Below, piece after piece: positions 46,645 through 59,222 of a stretch of 64,000 bases of DNA. The position numbers were made by a program, and so were the translations under genes. This DNA comes from Maniola hyperantus (taxonomy: Eukaryota; Arthropoda; Insecta; Lepidoptera; Nymphalidae). Below the pieces are notes generated by a model. The model saw nothing but the letters and a program-made list of their open reading frames with translations. It made no database searches and was not told the origin of the DNA. The stretch lies in assembly GCF_902806685.2 (NCBI RefSeq), contig NC_048537.1:9322720-9386719 (forward strand), in the 5' to 3' direction. How positions within the stretch are numbered: the stretch's first letter is position 1; the number at the start of each line of letters is the position of its first letter.

Positions 46645-46822
46645 GGTGATTCGCTAACTCAGTGTCTAACACAGAATGATAGCCACCGAGGTTGGTTGGT
46701 TCTACATTGCTGCTTCACTGGGTGGTAGTAGATTATTTTTTTGTAGAAAACCTTCAACGAATTAAAAAATGAGCTCTGTGGCTATCGTTCAGTGTTAGAC
46801 ACTGAGTTAGAGAATCACCCCA
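46645..46822. mobile_element. MITE with CTAACTCAGTGTCTAACAC ends
   Basis: GGTGATTCGCTAACTCAGTG on the left and CACTGAGTTAGAGAATCACC on the right, extended by a GATAGCCAC / GTGGCTATC pair. Confidence 0.8.
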
Positions 46823-49270
46823 CTGGTATCATAATTAGAATGTCTTTTGCTTTTGTTTTGTTTTTAATAAACTGGCCATTGTATCCTGTATCAGGCTAAA
46901 ACGAAGTTATTATATATTCTTTGTATCAGTCTTTGATTCTCAATCCAATCCTTTCTATTGTTTTCTGACATGTTACTAATTTCCTTCTGTAATTTACAAT
47001 AGAGCCCAGATTTCACAGCCATAATAAAAGTGTTTAACAGGGGTACACAAGCGTTAAAATATATAATTTTGAAGGTCAATCCAAGATCTCTACTTTTCAT
47101 CATTTCTTTAAACGCCCAGTGTTCCCCCCATACACTTGTAGAGAAAAAGCCAGCGCGTGCCAGACCTTCGTTATTTTATACAAGCTGAAAATTTCTCTGC
47201 GTATTGTCCCCAACACTGGGAGAAAGGATTGTTTGGATCATGGTGGCTTTGGGAGATAGCAGGTAATGCAGGTGTAAAAAATCTTACGTCAAAGTATAAA
47301 GTCTAATTTTTTATATTTTCTTCTGAATAGTATTAAAAATCGCGTTGTGCATTGCCAGACACTTAGTGTCGTGGTAACCCCCAGCCAGACACTCTTAAAC
47401 GTTTAAAATTTAAAGACTTCTGGCAGAGAGTTTCGTCTCACTTTCTTCTAATGATCTGTAGGTGAAATAATCCTAATAAAATATATACTATTCGTTTATG
47501 ATTTTATTTTCGATCTACAGTCGAATAGCGTGTACAATTTAACCGTCACTCGCCATTTTAACTTTTTAAATTTCATGTCAAAAGTACGATTTTAGCCCTT
47601 ATTTTAAACTGAGCAGCGTGAGGGGTGATTTTGTACGGACTAAGTATATCTGTTTTTGAAGAGTTTGACATTAATTTTGTCCTGTCGATATTCATTGAAA
47701 GACCTTGTATAACATGTGTCTTTACTTTTTTGAGAGAGTTGTTGGATTATTATTCTTGAATTGAAAACTTCTTCAAGTGCGCTGGGCGATTTTGGGGTGG
47801 GGCATGATAATGTTATAATAACGCTCGGAGTGCCAATAGATTTAAAACTAAGCTAACTAGTTAATGGTTTTAATTTAGAAGTTATAAAACTTTATTTTTT
47901 GGATATTACAGTTAATTTAAAATATAAAAATACACTGTCATTTCATATGTAGTTTTAAGATTTCACTTCTGTGTGCAGTCCCCACGGACTGCCAACTTTT
48001 TTAATTTTTGGGTTTTCTTTTTGAAGAGTCACACACAACATAACACATAACACACAGAACACAAGAGAACACAAGGTCATCGGCGCACCAAATATAGTTG
48101 AGGTTCATGCTATCGATGTTTAATTTTCGGAAAAAGTCCTTGGAGACTACTGAAAATATTTTAGGAGAGACAACTCCTCTTTTTATCGGGAACTCTTCTC
48201 CTAAACTCTTCAGTTGAATCCTGGCTTTAATGTTGTCGTTTTCCTTGGGATATTCGTGTAGATATGTCTCTCTCTGGTCATGTCGGATTTCCGTTCCATT
48301 GGGCTATGAGAGTGAAGGAATGGAGAGTGCACCTGTGTTTGCGCACACACTATGTGCCCTATAATGTCTGTCGTGCAGTTGGCTAATCTCTACAGAGATT
48401 GGCCGCCATGGCCAAAATTCGGTCGGCAGGACATAAACCATTCATTAATTGCCCGGCACCCGGCACATAGTCAAATTAATTATTATCAGGTATTTTGCGA
48501 TCCGACGCATCAATTATTTACCAAACTGTATCTTACAAAGTTAATCTATGACGGATTATGATCTTAGATTTTGATTGTGGATCTGGCTAATCTAAGAAAC
48601 CATGACGTCATCAAATGAGGAAACAAGACCAGGAAAGAAAAAAGCAGAAGTAAGCGGGTTGGCCTTTTACCAATCATTAGGAGAGCCTGGATCCCCGTAT
48701 ATAAACATTATTATGGTTATATAACTGAAAAATACGAATAAAACTTGCATAAACCCGCTGGCCGTTCTCCAATAAATTCGTTCAAAAGTACCTGGTGCTA
48801 CACCTATGCATGCCTATAATGGTATAAACCTATATTCGCTGTGCTTTTATATTCGAAGGATTATTAGGAAATTGAATTTTGGATGGTCATTCCCTTGCGT
48901 AGTAATAACTTAATGGCGTAGAAAAGTTATGGTTGTTTTACTTTTGGTACACCCATACCTATTACCTATTAGTAGGCACTTCAAAATATTCTGTTGCCCG
49001 TTTGTTTTTTGAATCGTTCGTTCGTCAAAACTTATGTAGTTTTTTTAATAATCCCGTGGGAACTCTTTGATTTTCCCAGACAAATGGCCTTAGTACGTCC
49101 TTCCTTAGAATGCAAAATATCTCTGTACTAAATTTCTTCAAAACCGGTTAAATAGATGGGCCGTGAAAGCCTAGCAGACAGACAGACACAGTTTCGTATT
49201 TAGATATTTTATAGTATTAGTAGGTATGGAGTATGGATTATACACAAACAGGCTTAGTGGTTTGTTAGTA
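46823..49270. other. Intron stretch without defined features
   Basis: AT-rich. A reverse Helitron-like piece is near 49040-49230 (ending ATAGTATTAGTAGGTATGGA). I see no gene. Confidence 0.4.
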
Positions 49271-49274
49271 TTAT

Positions 49275-49450
49275 GTAACTAAAGGGAAGCCACCTTTTGA
49301 GTGGCAGTGGTTACTACCGTGGTCTTATAAGTGGTATCCCGGATTCGATCCCCAGCAGTGGTAATTTATGTTTTCTAATTTTTTCTGGTCTGTGTGGTGA
49401 AAGGCTTCGACCGTGGCTAGTTACCACCCTTCCGGCAAAGCCGACATTTA
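49275..49450 (+). mobile_element. SINE-like repeat with box B
   Basis: GTGGCAGTGGTTACTACCGT and GGATTCGATCCCCAGCAGTG resemble a tRNA-derived head, followed by CTGGTCTGTGTGGTGAAAGG. It does not fold as a tRNA gene. Confidence 0.5.
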
Positions 49451-50489
49451 AACTTGAAGTTATTAACTTAAATATTGTGTACTTCAAAATAACAATTGGT
49501 GTAATTAATATTAATTAATATTTCAACAATGGCAGGTTCATGATGGGTCTGGGATTCCATTTTAGAAAAGCAGTAAGAGCTGTTCTGTTTGGCAGCCATT
49601 TTGAATGAATGATAAGGCACGGCTTTGTAGGCTTAAAGCTGTGTATATAACTGTGTTAGGTAATATTTTTTCGCTATTTTGTGCTAAAAATTTTTTTTAT
49701 AGTAATAATTGTTAGGTACTTAGTGGTGTAATAAGATTCAATTTATGAGCAAAATAATGTTTTGAAAATTCAATTATAAAAATTAGGTAAATTATTTATA
49801 TTTGAATCTAAATTAAAATTTAAAAATAAACATTAAAATAAAACTAAAATAAATTTTTGAATTATGAAGAATATAGAATAAAATTAAGTAGGTATATAGA
49901 ATATTCCTACATGATAAATAATAATTAAGTTATCTAAGACGGTTTAATATAATCGTTGTTCGGATATTTCAAGAAACAGTGACGGTTGAAGGATATCACA
50001 TTATTCCTCCATTATTTCATTAATTTGGCTGGTGGGCGGTGACGAAATTGAACAACTCCTACCGAATTTCTGCCTTCGCGTTGTAAGAAACAAATTGTTT
50101 TGTAAGTATGTAAGTAACCAGATATACAATATACTTACTTTTTAGGGTTCCGTATGCAAAGGGTTCGGGACCTACTAAAGCCTCCGCTGTCCATCCGTCT
50201 TTCTATCAGCGGAATGTATTTCATAAACCGTTATAACGGTCTACCTATTGGTAGAGAGTTGAAATCTTGACAGAGTGGGTATTTCTATTGCCGCTATAAC
50301 AAATATTAAAAATCAAGATGAATTTAAAAATGGCCACCATTCAAATTAAAAAAAATTCAAAAGTACGGAGTGTTATATCTTGTACGGTGGTACGTACTAC
50401 GGAACCTTTCTTGGTAGGTATAGTACCTACTATAGATACTTTGTAAAAATTTAAAAAAGAGCGGAATATATCAACGTTAAACTTGGGCC

Positions 50490-50770
50490 CTCGCAACTCG
50501 CAGAAGCTTGGAAGTTGTCAAAAAGGAATGGAAAGAAGCATGTTAGGATTAGGATTCACAAAGACAGGAAGAGACTGAATGACATAAGAAATACCACTAA
50601 AGTGCAAGACGTACTTACTTGAGACAATTAAATAGTTGAAGTGGCTAGGACTTATGACAGGGAAAGCAACGAAAAATGGATACAGAAAATAACGGAATGG
50701 TTACCACGAGATGGACAAAGGAAAAGTGGAAGTTGCTGGAAGAGGTCTGTGTCGAGAGGACACGCTGATA
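50490..50770 (+). mobile_element. RTE-like LINE relic
   Basis: Broken frame with KDRKRLNDIRNTTKVQDV, NEKWIQKITEWLPRDGQRK and KSGSCWKRSV, similar to the C-terminal RTE pattern of IR..TKV.D.......W.GH....D.RW...VL.W.PR.GKR. Confidence 0.6.
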
Positions 50771-51859
50771 GCTAAAAGTACTAAATAAATTCAATATAAA
50801 CTATAAAGTATACTAAAATTCTAGAAAAATATTTAAAAACTATCAGCAATAAATCCTTAGTAATAATAATAATATCAACGAAGTGATTCCTTTTGTAAAA
50901 CATTAGAGTCTGAATGACATAGTTAGGTATTTGGACAGTATTGGTAAGCTGGATATCAGAGTATACACGGTCATGTCAGTAATTTGGCTAGTCATAAATT
51001 ACGCGTTTAACTGAATTACGCGCGCTAAAAGCATTCCACGAGTGCCGACTGCGAACCATTTTCATTCCCTAGGACCTCTCGCGCGTCCGATATGTATAGG
51101 CATTCGACGCACTTCCCAAATGAGCTTTGAATCAATGAAATTTAATTAACGACTCGCTTGCCATCAACGTGTCACTTTGCTGTTGCATTATCCTAAAATA
51201 ATTTTTTCAAAATCCCACTACATACCTACCTAAACATACCTAATATACAAGATTATGGTAAGTAATATGATAAAGATTCAACCAAACAGCTCTTGCGTTT
51301 GATGACGAATTTAATAAACTATTTAACCTTAAAGAAGTTCCTACCTATTCATTGGAAGAAATTAAAATTTTGTGATTGAGCTACTATAGCTACCTATTTA
51401 CAAAAGTAGAGATAAGTTGTGTAAGTTGTATGATAAAAAGCAAATAATAATATGTCGCCAACCTTTTTGAATGCGTGAAAACCTATCCAAAATTTTCAAA
51501 AATAAATTTTGTATTCATGTAAAGAAGTACATATAATGTAAAAAAAGCCTAATAGATTTTGTAAAAAATGGTAAAAATAATACACAAACATACAATTTAC
51601 AAACACAAACGCAACCTCTTCTTTAAACCAAAAGCATCGTATTCGTTCCACGTGGGTATAAAATAATATGCAATATTTTTTGTAAAGTTTTTAGAGTTTG
51701 AACCTCTGATCTGTTAGCTACATTAATTTTACCTACTGTTAAAATATTTTATCAGAAAAAAGTCTCATGAAAAAATGTTCTAAGTATTTATTCTTTAAAC
51801 TTAACATAATGACCGAGGGGTACGCGTATAAACAACGTGAAGTTGCAAGGTCCATCTGC

Positions 51860-52023
51860 CTTAACCCCCCGTTCCCACTTGTCGTTTGTCGCTTGTTCCA
51901 GTGGCAGTACATTTTGACACAAAATCGGTTTCCGACAACTGTGAATAGTTTCATATAAAATGTTCTTCTGGAACATCCGATTTAAATCCGGGCCCGACAA
52001 ACGACAATTGGGAACGCGGGGTA
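51860..52023. mobile_element. MITE with CCCCCGTTCCCACTTGTCG ends
   Basis: Left CGTTCCCACTTGTCGTTTGT and right ACAAACGACAATTGGGAACG are inverted. About 164 bp, not coding. Confidence 0.75.
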
Positions 52024-52037
52024 ATCTCTATCCCACA

Positions 52038-52080
52038 GGGCTCAATCTGGGTCCCTTTTCAAGGGTCCCAGATTGAGCCC
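52038..52080. repeat. GC-rich 20-bp-arm hairpin
   Basis: GGGCTCAATCTGGGTCCCTT pairs with the following AAGGGTCCCAGATTGAGCCC with one mismatch and a three-base loop. It starts 15 bp after the MITE end. Confidence 0.85.
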
Positions 52081-52792
52081 GAAAGACCCGAAGAGTGCCA
52101 ACGGGACCCATTACTAAACCTCCGCTGTCCGTCCGTCCATCCGCTCGTCTGTCTGTCAGCGGGCTGTATCTCATGAACCGTAATAGTTAGAGAGTTGCAA
52201 TTTATACAGAATGTGTATTTCTTTTGAAGGCTGCCATAAAAATAAAAATAAAAGTGTTAAATATTTTCTTATGCGATGATACGGAACCCTTCGTGTGTGA
52301 GTCCGAATCGCACTTGAATGATTTTTAGATCATTAGTTTTGGCAACAAAATAATTTGCTATTCCATGTTAACAGAACTTACGACAATGTACCTACTGTTA
52401 GAAGAATTACTGTTTTGGTAGAAGTAAAGACAAAAGGTATTTTGACGATGCAAACAACGCGTCATGATGATCATTGCCAACAACTTGTTTTTAAACGCAA
52501 ACGGCAGAAACTAGTGTTTTGTCTTTGTACTACTTAATGTGAAAAAAATTAAAAACAATAGTTATATCACATAGCGAAACCAATAATTAATCTATGAGTT
52601 ATATTAAGTACATAGAGAAACACCGAAAATAAAGAAACAGCTTTTTTGAAGGTTAATTTGGATAGTAAGCTTCAATGGGGCGCCCATATAGAAATAGGTA
52701 CCTACTAACGGGTAAACGCAGGTCAGCTGCTTTTTGTGTCAGGAAAATTGGATAATTTACCGATGTTTAAATAGGCTTGTCCACTTTGCCAC

Positions 52793-52857
52793 CATAAGAT
52801 GCCGTACAACATATTAATGTGCAAGTAGCACATTAATATGTTGTACGGCATCTTATG
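52793..52857. repeat. Perfect inverted repeat, 30-bp arms, 5-base loop
   Basis: CATAAGATGCCGTACAACAT and the next ten bases pair exactly with 52828-52857 around loop AAGTA. No mismatch in 30 pairs. Confidence 0.95.
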
Positions 52858-52999
52858 GGCAGAGCTGCGATATCCAAATTATTATTTTTATATTGCAGAA
52901 AAGAGTTATTCGATCAATTATAAACATGGATTACGCGAATCTAATAGTGACAAGTTTATGGAGATTAGTTTACTTACGTCAGCTTTGCAATACATCTTA

Positions 53000-53216
53000 A
53001 TATATAAAAGGAAAAGGTGACTGACTGACTGACTGATCTATCAACGCACAGCTCAAACTACTGGACGGATCGGGCTGAAATTTGGCATACAAATAGCCAT
53101 TATGACGTAGACATCCGCTAAGAAAGGATTTTTGAAAATTCAACCCCTAAGGGGGTGAAATAGGGGTTTGAAATTTGTGTAGTCCACGCGAACGAAGTCG
53201 CAGGCATAAGCTAGTT
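53000..53216 (+). mobile_element. Helitron-like element, sister of 38570-38786
   Basis: GGAAAAGGTGACTGACTGAC at the start and CGCGAACGAAGTCGCAGGCA then TAAGCTAG before T at the end. It is close to the copy in the SMNDC1 intron. Confidence 0.7.
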
Positions 53217-55385
53217 AGAATAATATAAGTAGTCCTTGTTAGACAACACGTTAATCTATAATCAAAATAAATGTTTCACACTATCAATAATCAACATACT
53301 GGAATTTGCTTTCCAACCTTTTTATTAGAATATTTTTGCACTCTGGCGTACGATATTATAGCAGGAAATGGAGTTGCAAAGTTAAAATAATTCAACAACC
53401 CAAAGTTGAGTTCTACAAAGAACTTTCTCAATGCAATTATTCTATAGGTAACGGCTTTTCATACAAGTTCTTCGGGCGGAACTGATAACAACGTAATTAA
53501 TTAATCAAGACTTCACCTCGCCTAATATGAACTATGATTGTTGCCGCCGAACAATGGGGGCGAAGGCATAGTGGAATCAAAGTTGTTGAAGTTAAATCAC
53601 GACGTGCCTACATTTGTAGAGTTCCTTTGTTACGGAGCCAAGTAATGAAAGCGCTAGCTGATAATAATTTACGAACAGCAGAAGTGTCGCTGTTTAATGG
53701 CGAAAATGGGGTTCGAGGAGCATTCCAGCGCGCGAGCGGGCGTCGAGTGACAACCGCGTCGACAGCAAACTAAAATAATTATCATCATTGTCCTGGCCAC
53801 TGCGAACGCTTTAATTGTTCATTTACATTTGCAGCGATGATACCAGTTCCGAACTATTTCGCCCGGCTTTCATTTTACACCGTCCGCGTCCGCTTCGTTC
53901 CCGTGTTATAGTCGACGCTTAATGGTCTGAAAAATGGAAATGAATTGCTACATCTACAATGTCAATGTTGCGTGGCTCGTGATGTAGGCGGCTTAAGTCC
54001 TCATACAGGCGCCGCCGGTACCTATACTGATTTATCGTCTCTCATTAATAAAACGAAAGTATTTTTTACTACTACTACTAGTAGATATTGTGCTACTACG
54101 CTAAAAAATAATGTGCATAATGCATTGTTTTAGTGGTCTAAAACAATCTTCGCATTATTGCCTTTCTAATGAAACCGCTTTAGAGCACATCGATCGGATG
54201 GTATCAAAGTCTATAACGGACACAGGTAGATTTTTTTGGTGTTTTTAAACATATTAGATGACAAGTTATCATCTATATGCGATTTCAACTGATGAAAATG
54301 GTGATGCTGATGAGTGTGGCAAGTTGATGAATTGCAGTTACAAGTTTTGTGCATTAGGTCTAAAATTATATAGTACTTATTTGTTTTTGAATTGATCCCC
54401 AAAACCCAAAGATTAAGTATAATGCGAACAATAGATACGTGTACGTTACTAAATACTTACCATGACTTCTATCTTTAATTTTCTAAATAAGGTTAAAAAC
54501 CAGACGACACGAGAAGTATATATTGGTGTAATGCAATGGTAATAGATAGGAGAGTTCTCTAACTTCAATCATATACCTATCTACCTACTGTAGGTATATG
54601 TTACCTGAATGACTGTGCGGAATGTGGAACAAGGAAATCTGAAAATTTGGACGTGTACGTGCAGTGCAACTGCCAAGCCGCAGTTAGGTTTGAGACTTTG
54701 TCATTCACATAAGTTCACTCTGCTTGCGAGCAAAGCCTGACACATAAATATGTAGTCGTTCTTAAATGTTGGTACTCTGGGAATTTAACGTAACTAATAA
54801 AGGGCAAGTGGTATTACAAAACGAAATAACAGAAACTCGCGGAGTTCTCCCGCGGCATTAATTTGTATCAAGAATTTGTAGAGATTTAGCTTGAGCCGGG
54901 AGTGTTCATCGCAGCCGGCGAGCGTTAACACTTATTAAGGGGGTGCATCCCTGCGACAGATGTAGGGGAGGACCCGCCATTTGCGTAATGTCAGGAATGG
55001 TTACACTCGATTTAATAAAACTCCGACAACATTTCATTCTGAAGAATTTTAGAGTCAATTCGTTTTTAAGGCCACCGTAGCATAACGAAAAAAAACCGTA
55101 AGCCGAAACGTGACTGGAATACATTGCCACGGCTTGGATTTCTTATCGATGGCAATTGAGACGAGTAGGTACTTATGGCTTTTCGAGTGGCTCGGCTTCG
55201 TTTAATTTGTTGTTTCAGCGTGGAATTTTTATTAACGTTTCCCCTCACTTTACATTTTTGGGACGATTTGTCGTTGAAAGTCAAAGTGCGGAAGGAGTCT
55301 CTGTTTCGTTTCTGTTACTTTTCACTATGAACTTGTTATGAATTATTATTATGATTGCTCGGTACATTTGTTTGATATACCTACC
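53217..55385. other. Intron block largely free of recognised repeats
   Basis: Higher GC in 53470-53930 and 54840-55290 than around. Open frames (for example 53534-53773) have no recognised domain. Possible regulatory DNA. Confidence 0.3.
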
Positions 55386-55391
55386 TATACT

Positions 55392-55556
55392 TAGTATGCG
55401 ACAGGTTGAGTAGCCAATCGGGTTATGAGGCGAGGGACGCCCCGCATACCCGCAGTCACCCGCGCTCGCCCGCACCGGGCTAACGCGGGTGCAGTATTGG
55501 TGTGCGGAGCGTAGCCTACCCACCCCGATCCCCATTTCGACCTGTCGCGTACTATA
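55392..55556. mobile_element. GC-rich MITE family, copy d
   Basis: TAGTATGCGACAGGTTGAG on the left and CGACCTGTCGCGTACTATA on the right, with a CCCGC/GCGGG core (CACCCGCGCTCGCCCGCACC). Confidence 0.75.
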
Positions 55557-57182
55557 CCTACGACGACGTAGTCATTGCATGTTTACACATCTATACTGGT
55601 AGGTACTTGTAAGTGATGGCTAACTGGAATTCTGCGGTCGCCGTGTATTTGAATCGAGTTGGGTGGAATGCTAGCGTATAAGCGAACAAATTTATATTAT
55701 AATATTATGTATATCATAACAGATATAGTTGATATGAATTTAAGTGCCTCGACATTTTATTCCACAAGCGTTTCTCGATGAAAATTCTAGAAAAGTTTTT
55801 GCGTCGTGGCGTTTAGAGTCTTATATAGAAAATAAGACAATATCAGAGAGCCTGACAAATAATTAATGTATCGTAAAAGAATTATTAGGATGTTTTTAAG
55901 CAGGTACCAACGCCGCGCCGGCTCGAATACCTCGTCGGTCTTCACCGGAAGAACTACATATCTACCTAGAAGTAGGTAGGTATATTATCTTAAGAAGTAA
56001 GTTATCTTGCACATTGCAAAGCTAAGCCTAAATAAGCAATTAGATCAGAATCACGTACCTACTCACAAGTCTCTTCCCTGAACTCATCACTTGCTATTCC
56101 AAAGACAGTAGTTACTTATCTACCGATACGTATACAACTATATTTTCCTGGAACGCCATATATCTGCGTAGAATTATATCGTCATCCAAATTTTACTTGC
56201 AAATATAATCACATTATGTCCAAGCTTCTGTATTAGCTTTGTGACAGGGTTCAGAAATTAATAGCAACACAGAGCGTGCGTCGATCGGAAAACACAAGGG
56301 GACCACTCAGCAGATGCTTATCTACACTCGCACTCGCTTGCTAGAATTCTGCCTTTCGTTGGGAGTGTGTGATTGCAGGAAATTATTGTCGGCTTGCAGG
56401 TTTATCGTCTACTAGTTATCACACATGTAGATAAGATAAGAACGTTATGGAATAAGGGTGTTTTGTGATGCTGATTCTTGACTTTTCCCATATTTTCTGA
56501 ACTAGCTTTTGCTTACGAATTTTGACTTAAATTTTTACTTTGAAATCCCGTGAAAACTTGAGTTTTCCCGAAATAAAAAGTAGCCTATGCCTCACTTTTT
56601 TAATGTATCTAATCGCCATGCAAAATTAAGTCGATTCGTTGATCGGTTGCTACGTAAAATAAGGACAAACCAAATTCACACTTTTGCCTTATTAATAGGA
56701 ACAGGAATTTAGATAGCGATAACAAAATTTAGTTCAAACAAATAAAAAGCAAAAAGTGCTAAGAAAATTGTTTTAAATAACAAAGTGATAAAGAGGCAAT
56801 ACGTTAGAAATAGGACTAAAGCAGCGTGAAATGTAATTTCAAATGTCTACCTAATAAGTAAAAGGGCATTGTCATTGTAATATCGACAAAGGCAACATGT
56901 GGCATAAATATTAGATGCTAAATATAATTAATGATCGATTGCAGTGTGTCAGGAGTAGGGATCTGACAGAACCCTCCGCAAATCTTTACCGACACAAAAT
57001 AGAAGTCCCTAGGGCACGCCGTGCCTTTTAATTTGCAAGTATTAGGGGTGCGTTATTGTGCTGCCGTTTTTATAGAAATAAATAGCGAGCATGTTCCTCA
57101 TTTAAAAAAATCTAATTCTTTTCAATGATTTGGAGGAGCACTCCAACAAGAATTTAAATAGGTATTTTTCATTTTATTTTAA

Positions 57183-57400
57183 ACTAAGTTATGTTCGCGA
57201 CTTCGTCCGCGTGGACTACATAAATTTCAACCTCCTTTTTACTCCCTTAGGAGTTGAATTTTCAAAAACCCCTTAGGGGATGCCTACATCATAATAGCTA
57301 TCTGATGTCCAATAGTTTCAGATGTGCGTTGATAGATCAGTCAGTCAACCAGTCAAACAGTCAATCAGTTACCTTTTCTTTTTATAGGTATATTATATAG
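57183..57400 (-). mobile_element. Helitron-like element, reverse-oriented
   Basis: GCGACTTCGTCCGCGTGGAC at the left and CAGTCAATCAGTTACCTTTT at the right, the reverse of the 38570 family. Degenerate. Confidence 0.6.
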
Positions 57401-57414
57401 ATGATATTGATTTA

Positions 57415-57745
57415 TATCATCATCTTCGTCAATCCATCGCCAACTTACTAGTGAGCACAGGTCTCCTCTCAGAATGAGAAGAGCTTGGCCTAATAGTCTA
57501 CCACGCTGCGCAAATGTGGATTGACAGACTTCAGGTTAGCCCGCTTCCATCTTAGATTGCATCATCATTTACCACATCATCAGGTGAGATTGCAGTCAAG
57601 TGCTAACTTGTATCTGAATAAAAAAATAAATTACTAATTGCTTTAAACGCACATAACTCAGAAAAGTTAGACGTGTGTTTGCCGGGATCGAATTCTGGAC
57701 CCCTCAACTAGGAGTCCGACGTTTTAAACACTAGGCTATATTGCA
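57415..57745 (-). mobile_element. tRNA-derived SINE, degenerate, with an insert
   Basis: 3' end reverse at 57415-57535 (ATCATCTTCGTCAATCCATCG) and 5' part at 57640-57745 with GGGATCGAATTC box B complement and CACTAGGCTATA box A complement. The middle has diverged. Confidence 0.6.
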
Positions 57746-57857
57746 TTCACCGTTCTTCAAACATAATAAGTAGAAAACTATAAATTTCATCGAGTAGGTA
57801 TACCTAATATAGGCATAGTACATTATTTTAGCGTTTAAACTACCGTGAGTGATTTCC

Positions 57858-57999
57858 ATTATAAATACTATCTGTCCCGGCTTACCTCCCTTCGGTCGGG
57901 GACGGACTCCCTTGAAAAAGGACCCCGGATGGGTTCGAAACTAGTCGGGCTAACGTCGACTACACACGTGAGTAAGCCGGGACAGATAGTATTTATAAT
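57858..57999. mobile_element. Perfect 28-bp inverted repeat around a tRNA-box-like core
   Basis: ATTATAAATACTATCTGTCC at 57858 and seven more bases (through CTTAC) pair exactly with 57972-57999. The 86-bp interior holds CCGGATGGGTTCGAAACTAG, also seen at 830-860. Confidence 0.85.
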
Positions 58000-58019
58000 A
58001 GTACATTATACTAATACCT

Positions 58020-58312
58020 ACACGCCAATCCGCACTTGGCCACAGCGTGTTAGACTATGGCCAAACCCTTCTCATTCTAAGAGGAGACCCGAGTTCAGTA
58101 GTGAGCCGGCGATGGGTTGATGATGATGATAATACTAATAATATCACCGACAAATTACTGACCACGGGTCCATTGTTGGAAGAGCCCCCATCAAGTGGAC
58201 AGACGACGTCAGAGTCGCAGGGAGTCACAGCAGGTGCAAGCAGCAAGACCGTGGAGTGTGGAAGTCCCTACAAGAGACCTATGTCCAGGACTCCAGGAGT
58301 GGATTATAAATT
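58020..58312 (+). mobile_element. SINE fragment followed by an RTE-like 3' relic
   Basis: 58020-58130 has the SINE middle and 3' end (GGGTTGATGATGATGATAAT). 58170-58312 reads RAPIKWTDDVRVAGSHSRC, then WKSLQETYVQDSRSGL and a stop, similar to the RTE C-terminus pattern TRWTDD..K.AG....AQDR..W..L.EAYVQ. Confidence 0.65.
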
Positions 58313-58737
58313 TTGCTTGTTATTGAAGTCATAATACTCCCCCGCTGGCCGCGATATGCTGATATCTAAGACACGTGCGACATTATTCCAACCCCTGTCG
58401 AATACCTAATCGTGAAAGTTGATGTTCGTGCATTGAAGACGCTTCGGGCATATCCTGCGGCTGCACCTACGATGAGAACTACACTATATGTAGGTAGCTC
58501 TGGGTTTTTCTAGTTTAAAGCTTCGAGTATATAGCATTGTTAAAAAAATTGATTATTCGTAAAAATGACGAGTTAGTTGTCTTCAAAAGGTTTTTATCGG
58601 AGAAAACGTCGCGTCTACAGTATTTTCGCCTTTGACATTTGATTTGTCGCATGACAGGCTGTTTTTACGTTACGTCAATAAAGTGAATTGGGTTTATTAA
58701 CTTGGGACCAAAATTTTACCTTTAACTTTAATCATAC

Positions 58738-58796
58738 TGAGCGGGTATGCGGAGCGTCCCCACCCCGACTGCCATCTCAGCTTGTCGCGTACTATA
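58738..58796. mobile_element. GC-rich MITE family, copy e (right half)
   Basis: GGAGCGTCCCCACCCCGACT then GCCATCTCAGCTTGTCGCGT and ACTATA. The left half is absent. Confidence 0.7.
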
Positions 58797-58849
58797 AATA
58801 TAAGATGTTCCTATCATTCATATCTGTACATAACTACATAGTATAAAAT

Positions 58850-59161
58850 AAAGTCGCTTCCCGCGTCTGTATGTATGTATGTATGTATGTATGTATGTAT
58901 GTATGTATGTATGTATGTATGAACGCGTAGATCTTTTAAACTACGCAACGGATTTTAATGTGGTTTTCACCAATAGATAGAGTGATTCAAGAGGAAGGTT
59001 TATAGCTATAGTTTCATTCTCAAAAAATTAAAGATCCCTAGAGAAATTGAAGTAATGTGAATTAGGTCGGAAAAAAATCCTCTCATTTGAGAGTTTCCGA
59101 GGCAATGACACCTCAATGACACCACATTAGTATCCATGCGAAGCCGGGGCGGGTCGCTAGT
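58850..59161 (+). mobile_element. Helitron-like element with (TGTA)n microsatellite
   Basis: GTCGCTTCCCGCGTCTG, then about 13 TGTA units to 58921, then GATCTTTTAAACTACGCAAC, ending ATGCGAAGCCGGGGCGGGTC, GCTAG and T. Confidence 0.7.
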
Positions 59162-59222
59162 TAAGAATATTATGATATTCACCCGTTATAAGTAGTGAAT
59201 ATAGGCGAATAAGTACGCCTGT

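Noticed and set aside
53534..53773. 79-codon open frame in the long intron
   Set aside because: No recognised motif and no acceptor in suitable phase for the exon ending 45777.
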